The notes: generated from the letters alone by a model not told the origin. Positions 1 through 9,954 are shown, numbered from the stretch's first letter. The stretch: 64,000 nt of DNA from Forficula auricularia (GCA_024734495.1 JALMQS010000070.1:14255486-14319485); one strand, 5' to 3'. Program-made: numbers and translations.

Positions 1-156
1 GAAAAATAATTTAAAAAATACTCATTCGGGTTCGAATGAAAGCTATTCACTTGATATTTTAAATTAGATTTTTATCATTTCTCATTTTAATAGATGTATA
101 GAAATTATATGGAAAAATCAAAAATTTGTTTTAAAAATGTTATAAAATTTTATATT

Positions 157-1591
157 AGTCCAGGCAAATTACTTAAAAATGGCATAAACAGGAAATAATT
201 CCCGGTAAAGATTTTATTGCTGGAATACCTTTATTGGTACTCCAATATTACTACCCTAAGTTTTCCCCCAAATCTGTGTTGTGGAAATTTTTCTACGCGC
301 CTCAAAATGAGAAAATTTCGGAGTTTTTCAGTTTTTCTTGAATAACTCTAAAACGGCTTATCAAATCAAAAAGATATTTATTAGATAAATTAAAGCTCTT
401 TAAATTACGCGTAAAATGATAACAATTTCATCTATTTAGATTAAGTAGAACCGGTACTAGCGCCTGTCAAAAAACAGCCCCGGGATCACTTTTGAATATC
501 CCTAAAACTCGTACTTTTTAAAATTTTTCCCCATTTTGACCATGAAGGAGCATGTTTTCGACAAAGACCACTCTATACATTTTTAAAGTAGATTAAATTT
601 GCTACAATTTAAATAAAGTTTCATCTTAATTGGATAATGGTAACCCGTGCCGCAATGATTGAAGTTTGAAGTTTTTTGCAAAATCGCAATTTTTCATTCA
701 TAAAATGAAAACCACTCATTCTAGAAATTTGATTTCTATCTCATTCTCTAGGAAATTTTGTTGACTTGAATGTTTACTTCTACCACTTTTTTGTTAAAAC
801 TCTTAGATTTATAGATATCCAGTATTTTCCATGACAGGAAATGATCCATTATTTCAAAAAATCGCAGTTTTTCCTTCATAAAATGAAAATCACTCATCCT
901 AGAAACTTGATTTCTATCTCATTCTCTAGGAAGTTTTATTTACTTGAACGTTTACTTGTACCACTTTTTTGATAAAACTCTTAGATTTATAGATATTCTA
1001 CATTTTCCGGACAGGATATGATCCGAATCCTCAAAAGCGTCATGGAAAATGCTGGATATCTATAAATATAAGAGTTTTATAAAAAAGTAGTCCAAGTAAA
1101 CGTTCAAGTCAACAAAATTTACTAGAGAATGAGATAGAAATCAAGTTTCTAGGATGAGTGGTTTTCATTTTATGAAGGAAAAACTGCAGATTTTTGCAAA
1201 AAACTGCAAATTTAAACCTCATTGTGGCGCGGGTTACCATTATCCAATTAAGATGAAATGTTGTTTAAATTGTAGCAAATTTAATCTAGTTTAAAAATGT
1301 ATTGAATCGTCTTTGTCAAAAACGTGCTCCTTCATGGTCAAAATGGGGAAAAATCGAAAAAAGTACGAGTTTTAGGGATATTCAAAAGTGATATAATCCA
1401 TTTTAGAGCTATTTAAGAAAAACTGAAAAAACTCCGAAATTTTCTCATTTTGAGGCCCGTAGAAAAATTTCCACAACACAGTTTTGGGAGAAAAACTTAA
1501 GGTAATAATATTGGAGTACCAATAAAGATATTCCAGCAATAAAATCTTTACCGGAAATTATTTCCTGTTAAAATCGTAATTTGCCTAGACT
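157..1591. repeat. Long fold-back repeat, family A copy 1
   Basis: The two ends are inverted copies: the left starts AGTCCAGGCAAATTA and the right ends TAATTTGCCTAGACT. Most of 200-650 reappears in reverse complement at 1200-1570, including a stretch around CATGAAGGAGCA and its complement. The left arm also holds a partial direct duplication, about 665-850 and 850-1010. The same core recurs at 21488-22886 and 32736-33634, so this is a dispersed family. No transposase frame is visible. It is probably a non-autonomous fold-back element of unknown class. Confidence 0.8.
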
Positions 1592-1655
1592 ATATATTAA
1601 GTAGGTAAAATTAATAATATATAGTAATAGATAAACATCTTTACCTTATAGATTT

Positions 1656-1809
1656 TGTTAAGTCAATGATGGAATCTAATGGCGGTAACCATGGAGACGC
1701 TTGATGTTTATTTTATTATTATTGTTTTGTTTTGGTGTCTCGCAAATAAAGGTTTTGTTTACATTTACGCCTAGTCCTTTTATTTAACTATTCGAATAAG
1801 AACATAACA
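1656..1809 (+). repeat. 5' LTR of the Ty3 element
   Basis: This 154-bp repeat is base-for-base identical to 6046-6199 by eye. It has TGTTA/TAACA inverted ends and an AATAAA at 1745-1750. The promoter driving the element should lie in it, but I see no convincing TATA box. Confidence 0.95.
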
Positions 1810-1811
1810 AC

Positions 1812-1824
1812 TGGCGACGAGGAT
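1812..1824 (+). promoter_or_regulatory. Primer binding site
   Basis: TGGCGACGAGGAT lies two bases after the 5' LTR. TGG matches the complement of a tRNA CCA tail, and the following CGACGAGG fits the 3' acceptor end of a serine tRNA whose 5' end reads GACGAGG. The tRNA-Ser assignment is inferred from memory. The gag ATG at 1826 almost abuts the site. Confidence 0.8.
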
Positions 1825-1825
1825 T

Positions 1826-2302
1826 ATGGAAGGTCAAGCATTTACATTTGAGCAAGTGAAAGAACTTCTAGAGAAGACATTACAAACGACTCAACATGGT
1901 AATGAACGGCTTATCGATTCAATTTCCCAGCGTGTAACGGAATTTAATTATGATCCAGAAAATAATAATACATTTGATATTTGGATCAGCCGGTTTGAAG
2001 ATATATTCAGAAAAGAAGGAACTATATTGAAGGAGGAGACTCGAGTTCGGATTTTGATATCAAAGTTAAGTAACACCGTATTTAAACGTTATTCAGATAT
2101 TATTTTACCACATAAGCCCTCAGATTTTTCTTTTGATGAAACCATAAAAAAGTTAACTAAACATTTTGGTCGATCAATATCAACGTTTCAAAAGAGATAT
2201 AATTGTTTAAAAACAAAAAAAATCCAAGAGATTCTTTCACATCATATGGAGCAACTGTCAATGCTAATTGTGAAAAATTCGGTTTTAAAAATATCTCAGT
2301 AG
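1826..2302 (+). CDS. Gag, N-terminal part (frame broken)
   Basis: This 158-residue frame begins at the first ATG after the primer binding site. It encodes the start of a Ty3-type Gag, which would form the capsid of the retrotransposon particle. Genuine Gag sequence runs to about residue 132 (KRYNCLKT followed by lysines). After the A8 run at 2215-2222 this frame drifts into non-homologous sequence and stops at 2302. The Gag reading continues in the other frame, one base back. Related elements usually read gag through without a break, so this looks like a one-base loss or a sequence error. An A AAA AAA heptamer is present, so a -1 ribosomal slip is formally possible, though a slip in mid-Gag would be unusual. 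Confidence 0.85.
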   Translation: MEGQAFTFEQVKELLEKTLQTTQHGNERLIDSISQRVTEFNYDPENNNTFDIWISRFEDIFRKEGTILKEETRVRILISKLSNTVFKRYSDIILPHKPSDFSFDETIKKLTKHFGRSISTFQKRYNCLKTKKIQEILSHHMEQLSMLIVKNSVLKISQ

Positions 2303-5300
2303 ACCAATTCAAGTGCCTTATTTTTGTTTGCGGCTTGCAGGCTCCTGGAGAAGCTGAAATCCGTACTCATCTTTTAGCAAAAATGGATTCACACCCAGAG
2401 ATGACGATTGAGACGATTATTGAAGAATGCCAGAGATTTGAAAATGTTAAACATGATTCAAATTTAATAGAATTTAGAGCAAAGGGTGAACAAAAGGAAG
2501 TATATGGCGTACTCTCAAGAAACAACCGACGTGAAATAAATCAAGGGTCAAAGTCAGAACTTTATAAAAATACGAATACTAAATCGAATTTTCCATCTTA
2601 CCCTTGCTGGTTATGTGGCCAAATGCATTATGTCCGGTTTTGCCCGTACTCCCAGCATAAATGCAGAACGTGTAATGGAATGGGGCATAAAGAGGGATTT
2701 TGTCCCCGATACAAGCGATATACGCCATTTAAAAATAATTGTATAGGTACTGAGCCAGCTGAAGAAGTCTACAAAAGTGAAGATAATACGCTCACTCAAC
2801 TTAATATGGTCTTTTCGTTACAGGACTCACCATTTCTAAGTAAGCGCAAATTTATAACTATATTAATTAATAACAAACCAATCAAATTTCAAATTGATAC
2901 GGCATCAGATATCTCGTTAATATCGATAAAAAATTGGAAATGTTTAGACAGACCGCAGTATAATAAAACTTCACATATCGCAAAATCAGCTTCAGGAGAA
3001 ACTATAGATTTCCTTGGGAACTTTCTATGTACCTTTACTTTTGAAAACAAAAAGGTCAATGGTCAATTATTCATTATAAGGAATAATGATATAAATATTT
3101 TAGGAATCGATATGATAGATTTATTAGGATTTTGGGATGTTCCAATTAATCAAATTTGTGATGGTTCTTTAAATCAGAGCTATTCTATCAATCTTAATAA
3201 TACAGAATCAATTATTAAAGAGCTTCAAGAAAAATATTCACAAGTCTTTGAACCTGGTTTGGGTTGTTGTACAAAGGTTAAAGCTCAATTATATCTACAG
3301 ACGGGAGCCAAACCCGTTTTTAAACCCAAACGTCCGGTGCCTTATGCAGCTATAGAAACTGTAGATAAAGAAATCAATCGGTTAGTAGATCTTAATGTAA
3401 TTTCACCGATTACTTATTCTGAATGGGCCGCCCCAATAGTAGTAATCAGAAAAGTTGATGGTTCTTTACGAATTTGTGCAGATTTTTCGACAGGGTTAAA
3501 CGATTGCTTACAATTACATCAACATCCATTGCCCTTACCTGAAGATATATTTTCTACGTTAATTGGTGGATGTATTTTTTCAAAGTTAGATCTGGCAGAA
3601 GCATATCTTCAGGTAGAAGTGGCTGAGGAATCAAGGAAATTTTTAACTATTAACACACATCGCGGGTTATTTCAATATAATAGACTTCCCTTTGGCATTA
3701 AATCAGCTCCGGGAATTTTTCAAAAGATTATGGACACAATGATTACCGGAATCGATGGCGTAGTAGCCTATTTAGACGATTTATTAATAGTCAGCAAAAA
3801 TGTTCAAGACCATACAATTACTTTAAATAAAATTTTGTCAAGGATTCAAGAATATGGGTTTAAAATAAAATTAAAAAAATGCGAATTTTTTTTAACATCC
3901 GTCAAATACTTAGGCTCGATAGTGGATAAATTTGGACGGAGGCCAGATCCTGATTCAATCAAACCAATTTTAGAAATGCCAGTACCTGATTGCGAGAAGT
4001 CATTAAGATCATTTTTAGGTATGGTAAATTATTATGCGACCTATGTAGGGGAATTACAGACATATAGAGAACCCCTAGATAGACTATTGAGAAAGGATAC
4101 AAAATGGAATTGGTCTAAGGAGTGTCAAGAAGCAGTAGAGAATATAAAGAAAATTTTGTCTTCAAACTTATTGGTCACACATTATAATCCAAATTTAGAA
4201 TTAGTAGTAGCCGCTGATGCATCAAACACTGGGTTAGGGGCAGTTATTAGCCACATATTTCCTGACGGTAGTGAAAAGGCTATAGCTCACGCATCAAGAA
4301 CACTTACGCCTGCCGAAAGGAATTATAGTCAGATTGAACGTGAAGCTTCTGCGCTTATTTTTGCGTTAAAAAAATTTCATCGTTATCTTTATGGAAGACA
4401 TTTTAAATTACGAACAGATCATAAACCTTTAGTTTCGATTTTCGGTTCAAAAAAAGGAATACCTGTATACACTGCTCAAAGACTTCAAAGATGGGCCACC
4501 ATCATGTTGAATTATGATTTTAATATCGAATACATACCCTCTAATGATTTTGGACAGGCTGATGCCCTTTCACGATTGATAAGTAACCACAAAAGTGGAA
4601 AGGAAGAAGAAACGTTAATCGCAAGTGTCGAGATGGAAAAAGAAGTTAATGCCATTTTAATAAATATTTTGGAATCACTACCAATAACGAAGGAGCAAAT
4701 TTTAAAGTTAACATCTCAAAATGTGGACCTACAAAAAGTTATAAAATTTATTCAAACCGGTTGGCCTAAAAATGTGAATGATCCTGTCATGAAAGAATTT
4801 TGGAAAAGACGTGATGCTTTGTCTATTATAGGTGATTGTATATTTTTCCACGATCGTATTGTTATTCCCCAAGAGTTATACAGAGGTGTTTTAAAAGAAT
4901 TACATTCATCTCACCCGGGTATGGTGAGAATGAAAGCTCTCGCCCGGAGTTTTGTATATTGGCCAGGGTTGGAAAAAGATATTGAAACATTCATAAGAGA
5001 ATGCGATGATTGTGCGGGGGCTGCTAAGCTACCAAGCAAAGAACAACTATATTCGTGGCCAATACCTCGCAAACCATGGACACGGTTACATCTGGATTTC
5101 GCTGGACCGATAGATGGCTTATATTTCTTAGTAATAGTAGATGCTACTTCCAAATGGCCTGAAATTTATATAATGGACAAAATAACCAGTAAAAGAACTA
5201 TTGATAAACTTGAAACTCTATTCGCACAATTCGGAATCCCAGAAATGATTGTTTCTGATAATGGACCCCAGTTCACTTCATATGAATTTTCAGATTTTTG

Positions 5301-5592
5301 TAAATCCAACGGCATTCTTCACTTAAAATCTCCACCTTATTATCCTCAATGTAATGGCCAAGCAGAACGTTATGTAGACACTTTCAAAAGGACTCTTAAC
5401 AAATTACGAAGAAATGGAAAGACAATAAAAGAAAATGTAATAACATTTTTGACGACATATAGAATTACCCCTAATCAAAATTTACCACAAATTGATATCG
5501 GAAAAACACATTTATCCCCGGCAGAAGTACTTCTAGGACGTCCTATTAGAACTCGACTAGACCTTATGAAAGAAGAAAAAAAACACTCCTAA
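2203..5592 (+). CDS. Gag C-terminus/Pol polyprotein of the Ty3 element
   Basis: The open frame is 1129 codons with no own ATG start; it should be entered from the upstream gag frame near 2221. Domains in order: capsid C-terminal part (residues 8-95); two CCHC-type zinc knuckles near 135-160; protease with DTAS active-site motif, Asp at about 232; reverse transcriptase with catalytic Asp 463 and YLDD at 523-526; RNase H with Asp at about 672; integrase zinc region from about residue 901, then DD35E residues D965, D1019 and E1055. DTAS replaces the commoner DTGA. All catalytic residues I can place are present. The frame stops at 5592, just after the A8 run at 5576-5583, before the integrase C-terminal domain, which continues in another frame. 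The products would copy the RNA to DNA and integrate it. Confidence 0.95.
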   Translation: MFKNKKNPRDSFTSYGATVNANCEKFGFKNISVDQFKCLIFVCGLQAPGEAEIRTHLLAKMDSHPEMTIETIIEECQRFENVKHDSNLIEFRAKGEQKEVYGVLSRNNRREINQGSKSELYKNTNTKSNFPSYPCWLCGQMHYVRFCPYSQHKCRTCNGMGHKEGFCPRYKRYTPFKNNCIGTEPAEEVYKSEDNTLTQLNMVFSLQDSPFLSKRKFITILINNKPIKFQIDTASDISLISIKNWKCLDRPQYNKTSHIAKSASGETIDFLGNFLCTFTFENKKVNGQLFIIRNNDINILGIDMIDLLGFWDVPINQICDGSLNQSYSINLNNTESIIKELQEKYSQVFEPGLGCCTKVKAQLYLQTGAKPVFKPKRPVPYAAIETVDKEINRLVDLNVISPITYSEWAAPIVVIRKVDGSLRICADFSTGLNDCLQLHQHPLPLPEDIFSTLIGGCIFSKLDLAEAYLQVEVAEESRKFLTINTHRGLFQYNRLPFGIKSAPGIFQKIMDTMITGIDGVVAYLDDLLIVSKNVQDHTITLNKILSRIQEYGFKIKLKKCEFFLTSVKYLGSIVDKFGRRPDPDSIKPILEMPVPDCEKSLRSFLGMVNYYATYVGELQTYREPLDRLLRKDTKWNWSKECQEAVENIKKILSSNLLVTHYNPNLELVVAADASNTGLGAVISHIFPDGSEKAIAHASRTLTPAERNYSQIEREASALIFALKKFHRYLYGRHFKLRTDHKPLVSIFGSKKGIPVYTAQRLQRWATIMLNYDFNIEYIPSNDFGQADALSRLISNHKSGKEEETLIASVEMEKEVNAILINILESLPITKEQILKLTSQNVDLQKVIKFIQTGWPKNVNDPVMKEFWKRRDALSIIGDCIFFHDRIVIPQELYRGVLKELHSSHPGMVRMKALARSFVYWPGLEKDIETFIRECDDCAGAAKLPSKEQLYSWPIPRKPWTRLHLDFAGPIDGLYFLVIVDATSKWPEIYIMDKITSKRTIDKLETLFAQFGIPEMIVSDNGPQFTSYEFSDFCKSNGILHLKSPPYYPQCNGQAERYVDTFKRTLNKLRRNGKTIKENVITFLTTYRITPNQNLPQIDIGKTHLSPAEVLLGRPIRTRLDLMKEEKKHS

Positions 5593-5617
5593 TTTTGAAG
5601 TAGTTGAAGAAGATAAT

Positions 5618-6094
5618 ATGCCACCAAAATTTAAAATCGGAGACTTGGTATGGGTCCATATGTATAACAGTCAAAGGGCATGGATTCCCGGTATTATTAT
5701 AGGACAGAGAGGGAATGTCATATTTGAAGTTTCGGCAGAGCAGAGCACAGTAGTTAGACATGCCAACCAGTTGAGACGTCGGTATAAAAACTATTATTGC
5801 CAGTATAAGGTGAAAACAAATAGAAACTTGTTGGATTCATTTGATTCGTTTGAGCCGCCCAATCAGTCGAGTCATGTAGACGATCGAAATATCAGCAATG
5901 AAGAGGGAAGAAACAACAATCAATTGAATGAGCAAGAAGAAGGTACTCCAGTTGAAAATCAACCAAGAAGATCCACAAGGATTATAAAACCAAGATTGAA
6001 ATTTGAAATAGATCCAAGAAAAAATCATATTCTTGAAGGGGGAGGTGTTAAGTCAATGATGGAATCTAATGGCGGTAACCATGGAGACGCTTGA
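5618..6094 (+). CDS. Integrase C-terminal domain of the Ty3 element (displaced frame)
   Basis: This 158-codon frame contains FKIGDLVWV and, further on, VVRHANQLRRRY, matching the chromodomain-like C-terminal region of Ty3 integrases. It is a continuation of Pol rather than a separate gene: the frame is already open from about 5576, the A8 run where the main Pol frame is lost, so the ATG at 5618 is probably internal. The tail is rich in Asn, Gln, Glu and Arg. The last 16 codons lie inside the 3' LTR, which starts at 6046, so Pol ends within the LTR. One extra A in 5576-5583 would explain the break. Confidence 0.85.
   Translation: MPPKFKIGDLVWVHMYNSQRAWIPGIIIGQRGNVIFEVSAEQSTVVRHANQLRRRYKNYYCQYKVKTNRNLLDSFDSFEPPNQSSHVDDRNISNEEGRNNNQLNEQEEGTPVENQPRRSTRIIKPRLKFEIDPRKNHILEGGGVKSMMESNGGNHGDA
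6035..6045 (+). promoter_or_regulatory. Polypurine tract
   Basis: GAAGGGGGAGG directly abuts the 3' LTR, the expected place for the plus-strand DNA primer. It overlaps the Pol reading frame. Confidence 0.9.
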
Positions 6095-6199
6095 TGTTTA
6101 TTTTATTATTATTGTTTTGTTTTGGTGTCTCGCAAATAAAGGTTTTGTTTACATTTACGCCTAGTCCTTTTATTTAACTATTCGAATAAGAACATAACA
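6046..6199 (+). repeat. 3' LTR of the Ty3 element
   Basis: Identical to 1656-1809. AATAAA at 6135-6140 is a plausible polyadenylation signal. The first 49 bases also encode the end of Pol. Confidence 0.95.
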
Positions 6200-6204
6200 G
6201 ATTT

Positions 6205-6589
6205 TATTCATTCTCTCTAAATAATGATTTTCTAACTGATCAAACGCATAGAGTAGATCTTTTTTCTTGTTTTTATTTTCTTTCTCCAAAGATTTCATTG
6301 GTTCGATTTCACTTTCAATTAAATTTTCCTTTTTCCTTTTAAAAACCCCACAATGAATTGATAATTTCCTGAAATAGATATTAATTTTATTGATTATCCT
6401 TAAGAAATATTCTTAATTTAAATAGAGGATGAACATAATTTTGGTCATTTGTACAGATATCAGGAGTGAGACCGAATCGTATGGGTTGGTGAATAATTAT
6501 TGAATCTTTTTTAGCGACATTTTTTTTTTTTTAAATTGGGATTCTGATTAATTTTTTTTTCGTAAAAATAATTTTCTCTTTTCAGTAAA
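6205..6589. other. AT-rich sequence without a recognisable gene
   Basis: I see no coding frame or repeat match to the rest of the window here. Short A and T runs are the only structure. Confidence 0.5.
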
Positions 6590-7036
6590 TGAAAATGCCT
6601 ATTGAAAATCATATCAACATATCGCCATATTTTGCTCTACCACTTCGAGAAAGGTTGGAATCTAGCACAGTCATTTCGCGATCTCAACCGACTTTTTGGT
6701 GAAGGAACAATCAGTAAAAGCCAAGTTGAAAGATGGTTCAAGAAGTTCAAATCCGGCGATACAAACCTCCTAGATGAAGAAGAAAGAGGTCGACCATCGA
6801 AATTCAACGTGTTCGAATTTTCCATCGATTTGCTTGCTGCGGCAAAACGAGCAAACTCCGTTCCTGAAGAATCTCGTCCCTGTGGGTGTTTCGTGGCTTC
6901 TCTTCAAAAACATAACAGAAAGAAGATTTGGATTTCGGCAGGTGATTCACCTAAACAAATACTGAAAGGCGATCAAAGTAAGAAAGCAATGTGGTGGTAC
7001 CATCTTTCAACTTGGCTTTTGCTGATTGTTCCTTCA
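6590..7036 (+). pseudogene. Scrambled mariner transposase fragment
   Basis: The 6602 frame encodes a mariner-type DNA-binding N-terminus: RHILLYHFEKGW, then RDLNRLFGEGT and RWFKKFKSGDT. It is clearly related to the mariner at 58806-59723. Beyond about 6830 the pieces of a catalytic-region protein appear in two different frames: FLKNLV, then SWLLFKNITE, then RKKIWISAGDSPKQ. The start of that stretch is garbled where the first catalytic Asp should be. At 7000-7033 a 34-bp piece of the N-terminal coding sequence (6700-6733) recurs in inverted orientation. No terminal repeats are visible. It is a dead, rearranged relic. Confidence 0.85.
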
Positions 7037-7639
7037 TTCTATATTCATATTAAAGCCGCACAACAACCCTGAGATTATATCTCCGATCAGTAAAACAATC
7101 AGCCCATAAAATAATTTTAAAAATTTTGGCCAACAAGTTATAAGCAAACATAGAGGTGTTTGCATCACATAACTTTTACTTGGAAATCATTATCCATTGC
7201 TTCCTTCAAATCGGCTTACAGAAACCGAAAACGTCAAAAGTAAAGGATATTTACGGTAGAAGAATTTGAATCAAAATCTATATTTCTTCTAGTAGATATA
7301 AAACTTGAATTTAAAATTTCATTGCTTTTTGATTTACCATATTGATGTTTTACAACTCTTCTTAATTTCAATCGGATTCAAATTTATGTATATTAATGAA
7401 CAAATAATTCTTGATAACCCTACCGATTTTAAAAAATATTGTTATAGGTTTTTTGCGACCCTCTTAAAATTAACTCCCCCTTAATAATAATTCCAATCAA
7501 GATATAATTTATGGCCATTAAAAAGAGAACTTGAAAATATTTCCTACAGAGACTTACACAATTGATGATTTTTAAAAGAGAATTCAAAAAGCAAGTCCCC
7601 AGCTTGATGCAAATAAACATACACACACACATAATCATA
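7037..7639. other. AT-rich sequence, no gene seen
   Basis: Contains a short CA microsatellite near 7619-7632. No supported coding region. The end (7560-7625) resembles the P-family tail, with AAGCAAGTCCCCAGCTTGAT as a diverged match. Confidence 0.4.
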
Positions 7640-7760
7640 GCCCTCGAATGAAATTTCGGGCCCAAAATCTGAAGCGGGCCCCTTATTATGGAATAAGTAT
7701 GTGTATTTATGAAGTGGAATAATAAAAAAATGCCATGGCTGGGCCCGGGCTATGAACCGA
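7640..7760 (-). repeat. Relic sharing a GGGCCCCTTAT block with 9290 and 31100
   Basis: The block around GCGGGCCCCTTATTATGG recurs, diverged, at about 9300-9330 (inverted) and 31095-31165. It is part of a composite repeat that also includes the exon-bearing unit. Confidence 0.5.
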
Positions 7761-7868
7761 TGATGCATTATATGCTCTCATATTTGTTTCTAATCTTATT
7801 ATATTAAACGAGCAATGTTTATATATATAATTTTCCGGTAAATAAACCAATTTTCACTTCTTCGATTC

Positions 7869-8329
7869 AAAAAATTATTTGATCAATTCATCAGGCTTGA
7901 ATTTTTGGCTATAAATTTTTCAAACTGCAATAATTTTTTAAAAATTAATCGTAGAGCTTTGACTCTTATATAGAATTTTTTTACTTTACCATACAGGGTA
8001 CAGGAAAAAGTAGTTTTTTGCTTCGTTTTTAAGAAATATCTCAAAAATGGCAGAAACTATTTTAATTTAAAAAATTGAGCAGAAAGCATGGCATTTCTGT
8101 CTACAAAAATGCCCCAATAAGTGATCACTGATCATCGAAAAAATTATATTTTTCGAGATATTAACAATTTTGTCAAAATGTCTGTTAGTACGTTAGACTG
8201 TGCGTGCATTACTAAAAATTATTTGATCAATTCATCGGGCTTGAATTAGCTGACTATACATTTTTCAAACTGCAATAACTTTTCTAACGATTAATCGTAG
8301 ATCTTTGACTCTTATATACAATTTTTTTA
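7869..8329. repeat. Duplicated ~114-bp segment flanking a truncated T-family repeat
   Basis: 7869-7982 and 8216-8329 are direct copies of one ~114-bp segment (ATTATTTGATCAATTCATC at the start of each). Between them lies 7983-8215, which begins TTTACCATACAGGGTA and matches the start of the T-family repeat seen at 34893. A third diverged copy of the flanking segment is near 31489. The arrangement could be an insertion with a very long flanking duplication, or unequal exchange. Confidence 0.65.
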
Positions 8330-8399
8330 TAATTAAATTTACTTAAACAAAGGCCATTATAGAAAGTTCAAATTTGATATCTTATACTAACAAAAGTGA

Positions 8400-9260
8400 G
8401 TCACTTACAATAAAAGTAACATGAAATAATTTTTGGGGATTTAAATCTAATACAGACATATGTTATCATTTAAAACAGTATATATTTATATTTCAATTAA
8501 AGTTGTTATAGGGAGTTTCTCTATATTATATGTAGGTATATATTAAATGAGTTGGTTAATATATTTATACATTTTAAAAATTTAAATTTTTATTAATTAT
8601 TGGAACAATTCGATCTTTTGTACTCTTTGTATTATGTGATCAGAGAGACTGTATGTATATTCTTTGCGTCATTTGATTATTAGGATATAATACAATCATC
8701 CGGGACGTTCGTGAACGTCCCGGGTTATTTTGGTCCCACAAGCTGACGCCATTACTGACGCTCCAATTTCAATGCAATTTTAATTAATTTTCCAGTCGTG
8801 TTTACGATAGTCAATCTTGGAAATGTTTTATTTTTGAATGTTTATAGCTATTTAATAATGTGTAGTGAAATTTTATAAAATCAAACCAACAGAAAGATGA
8901 GAATTCGAAGGTCAGTTTCTTCTAACCTCTGAATATGTGTGTGAGATTTCTAAACATAAGCTTATTAGTAGCTTTGCTTATTTTATATTTTATATTAATT
9001 TATTTTCTTAATATTCTATTTCAGTTGAATGTAGAAAATAATCAGTCCATCCTTCGTTCGACTCGGCATGAAAATGAATTCTCCGAGCAAGCCTCACCAA
9101 ATTTCTTAGATAGTGAGTTTCAATTTTAATTTACCTTTTTAAATTTAAATATTTTCAATTTTACTTTACCATACAAGGTATGGTCAGGTATTCTATTTTA
9201 TTTTTCATTATGCCTTCGGTTTATCACCATTGACCCATTTTCAATAAACATGTAAGAGAT
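8400..9260 (+). repeat. Exon-carrying composite repeat, copy 1
   Basis: This unit matches 29955-30690 closely and 32130-32400 partly. It contains a 24-bp palindrome at 8700-8723, a short exon-like segment ending in a GTCAGT donor at 8911, and a second exon-like segment at 9025-9112. The second is bounded by a pyrimidine-rich TTTCAG acceptor and a GTGAGT donor. The unit looks like the 5' end of a host gene captured and multiplied by a mobile element. In this copy the ATG of the second exon is followed at once by a stop (ATGTAG). No full protein can be derived. Confidence 0.6.
8700..8723. promoter_or_regulatory. 24-bp perfect palindrome upstream of the exon-like piece
   Basis: CCGGGACGTTC and GAACGTCCCGG are separated by GT. 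The copy at 30119-30142 keeps most of it with changes. The centre TTCGTGAA has the TTCnnGAA form of a heat-shock half-site pair. A regulatory role is only a suggestion. Confidence 0.5.
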
Positions 9261-9954
9261 TTTGATCAACCAACTTTTTCCACACCATAAAAAACAACAC
9301 ATACGTATAAGGGGCCCGGTCTAGATTTCATATGGGGGCCATGGTTGAGACCATGGATTCCATAGTCTTTACTTGAGGAGCCTATGAAGTCACGGTTCGC
9401 ATGGATAAAGCAAAAATAAAAATAAATATAATAGATCTTGCCCCCAGGAAAATTAATTAATAAGCTTTTATGTAGTACATGTGAATTGCCAAAACTCGTT
9501 TCATTTAACTTGTTTTCTAGGTCACTCTCTTTTCCTAGTATAAGAAATCAAATTTGAAATGAAACATATATTTCACCATATTGGCCTAACCCTTTGAAAT
9601 AATCAACTTTGTATGATGACCTTTTTAAAGGAAATTCAATTATAAACAAAAATGTCTATTAGAGTCAAAGCTCTACTTTGAATCATTAAAAAGTTATTGC
9701 AGTTGAAATAATTTACAGTCCTGAAAATTCCAGCCTAATGCTTGGTCCGGGCCTGGGACCCACAGGTGCACTTGGACCTCCCTCCCTTGCAGGGGCTATG
9801 CACATAATATATAAATGAATATATATAGATAGATATGAATAAACCGAGTGTGTTATTTTTTTTTTTGTTATATAGGAAATCAATGTAAAAATTTTCATTT
9901 GGCAATAGATTTTCTTTGAAAAGTTCTTATTTCGCCGAGAGTAGCAGAGTTGTT
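9261..9954. other. Mixed repeat relics, no gene
   Basis: 9290-9400 matches 30890-31150 in inverted order, with GGAATCCATGG-type sequence that is interrupted by a MITE in the other copy. 9713-9800 shares a GGACCCACAGGTGCACTTGG block with about 31270. The remainder is AT-rich and unassigned. Confidence 0.45.

Larger units (their letters stand above)
1656..6199 (+). mobile_element. Near-intact Ty3/gypsy LTR retrotransposon (K02A2.6/Mag-like)
   Basis: The element is bounded by two identical 154-bp LTRs that begin TGTTA and end TAACA. It is flanked by a 5-bp target duplication GATTT at 1651-1655 and 6200-6204. Inside, in order, are a primer binding site, gag with two zinc knuckles, an aspartic protease, reverse transcriptase, RNase H, integrase and a polypurine tract. 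This is the Ty3/gypsy order. The polymerase wording resembles K02A2.6/Mag-type elements as I know them; no search was run. Identical LTRs imply a very recent insertion. The coding region is interrupted at two A8 runs (2215-2222 and 5576-5583), which move the frame in opposite directions, so the element as read is not intact. No env-like third gene is present. Confidence 0.96.

Noticed and set aside
4911..5153. 80-codon minus-strand frame within pol
   Set aside because: Antisense shadow of the integrase region.
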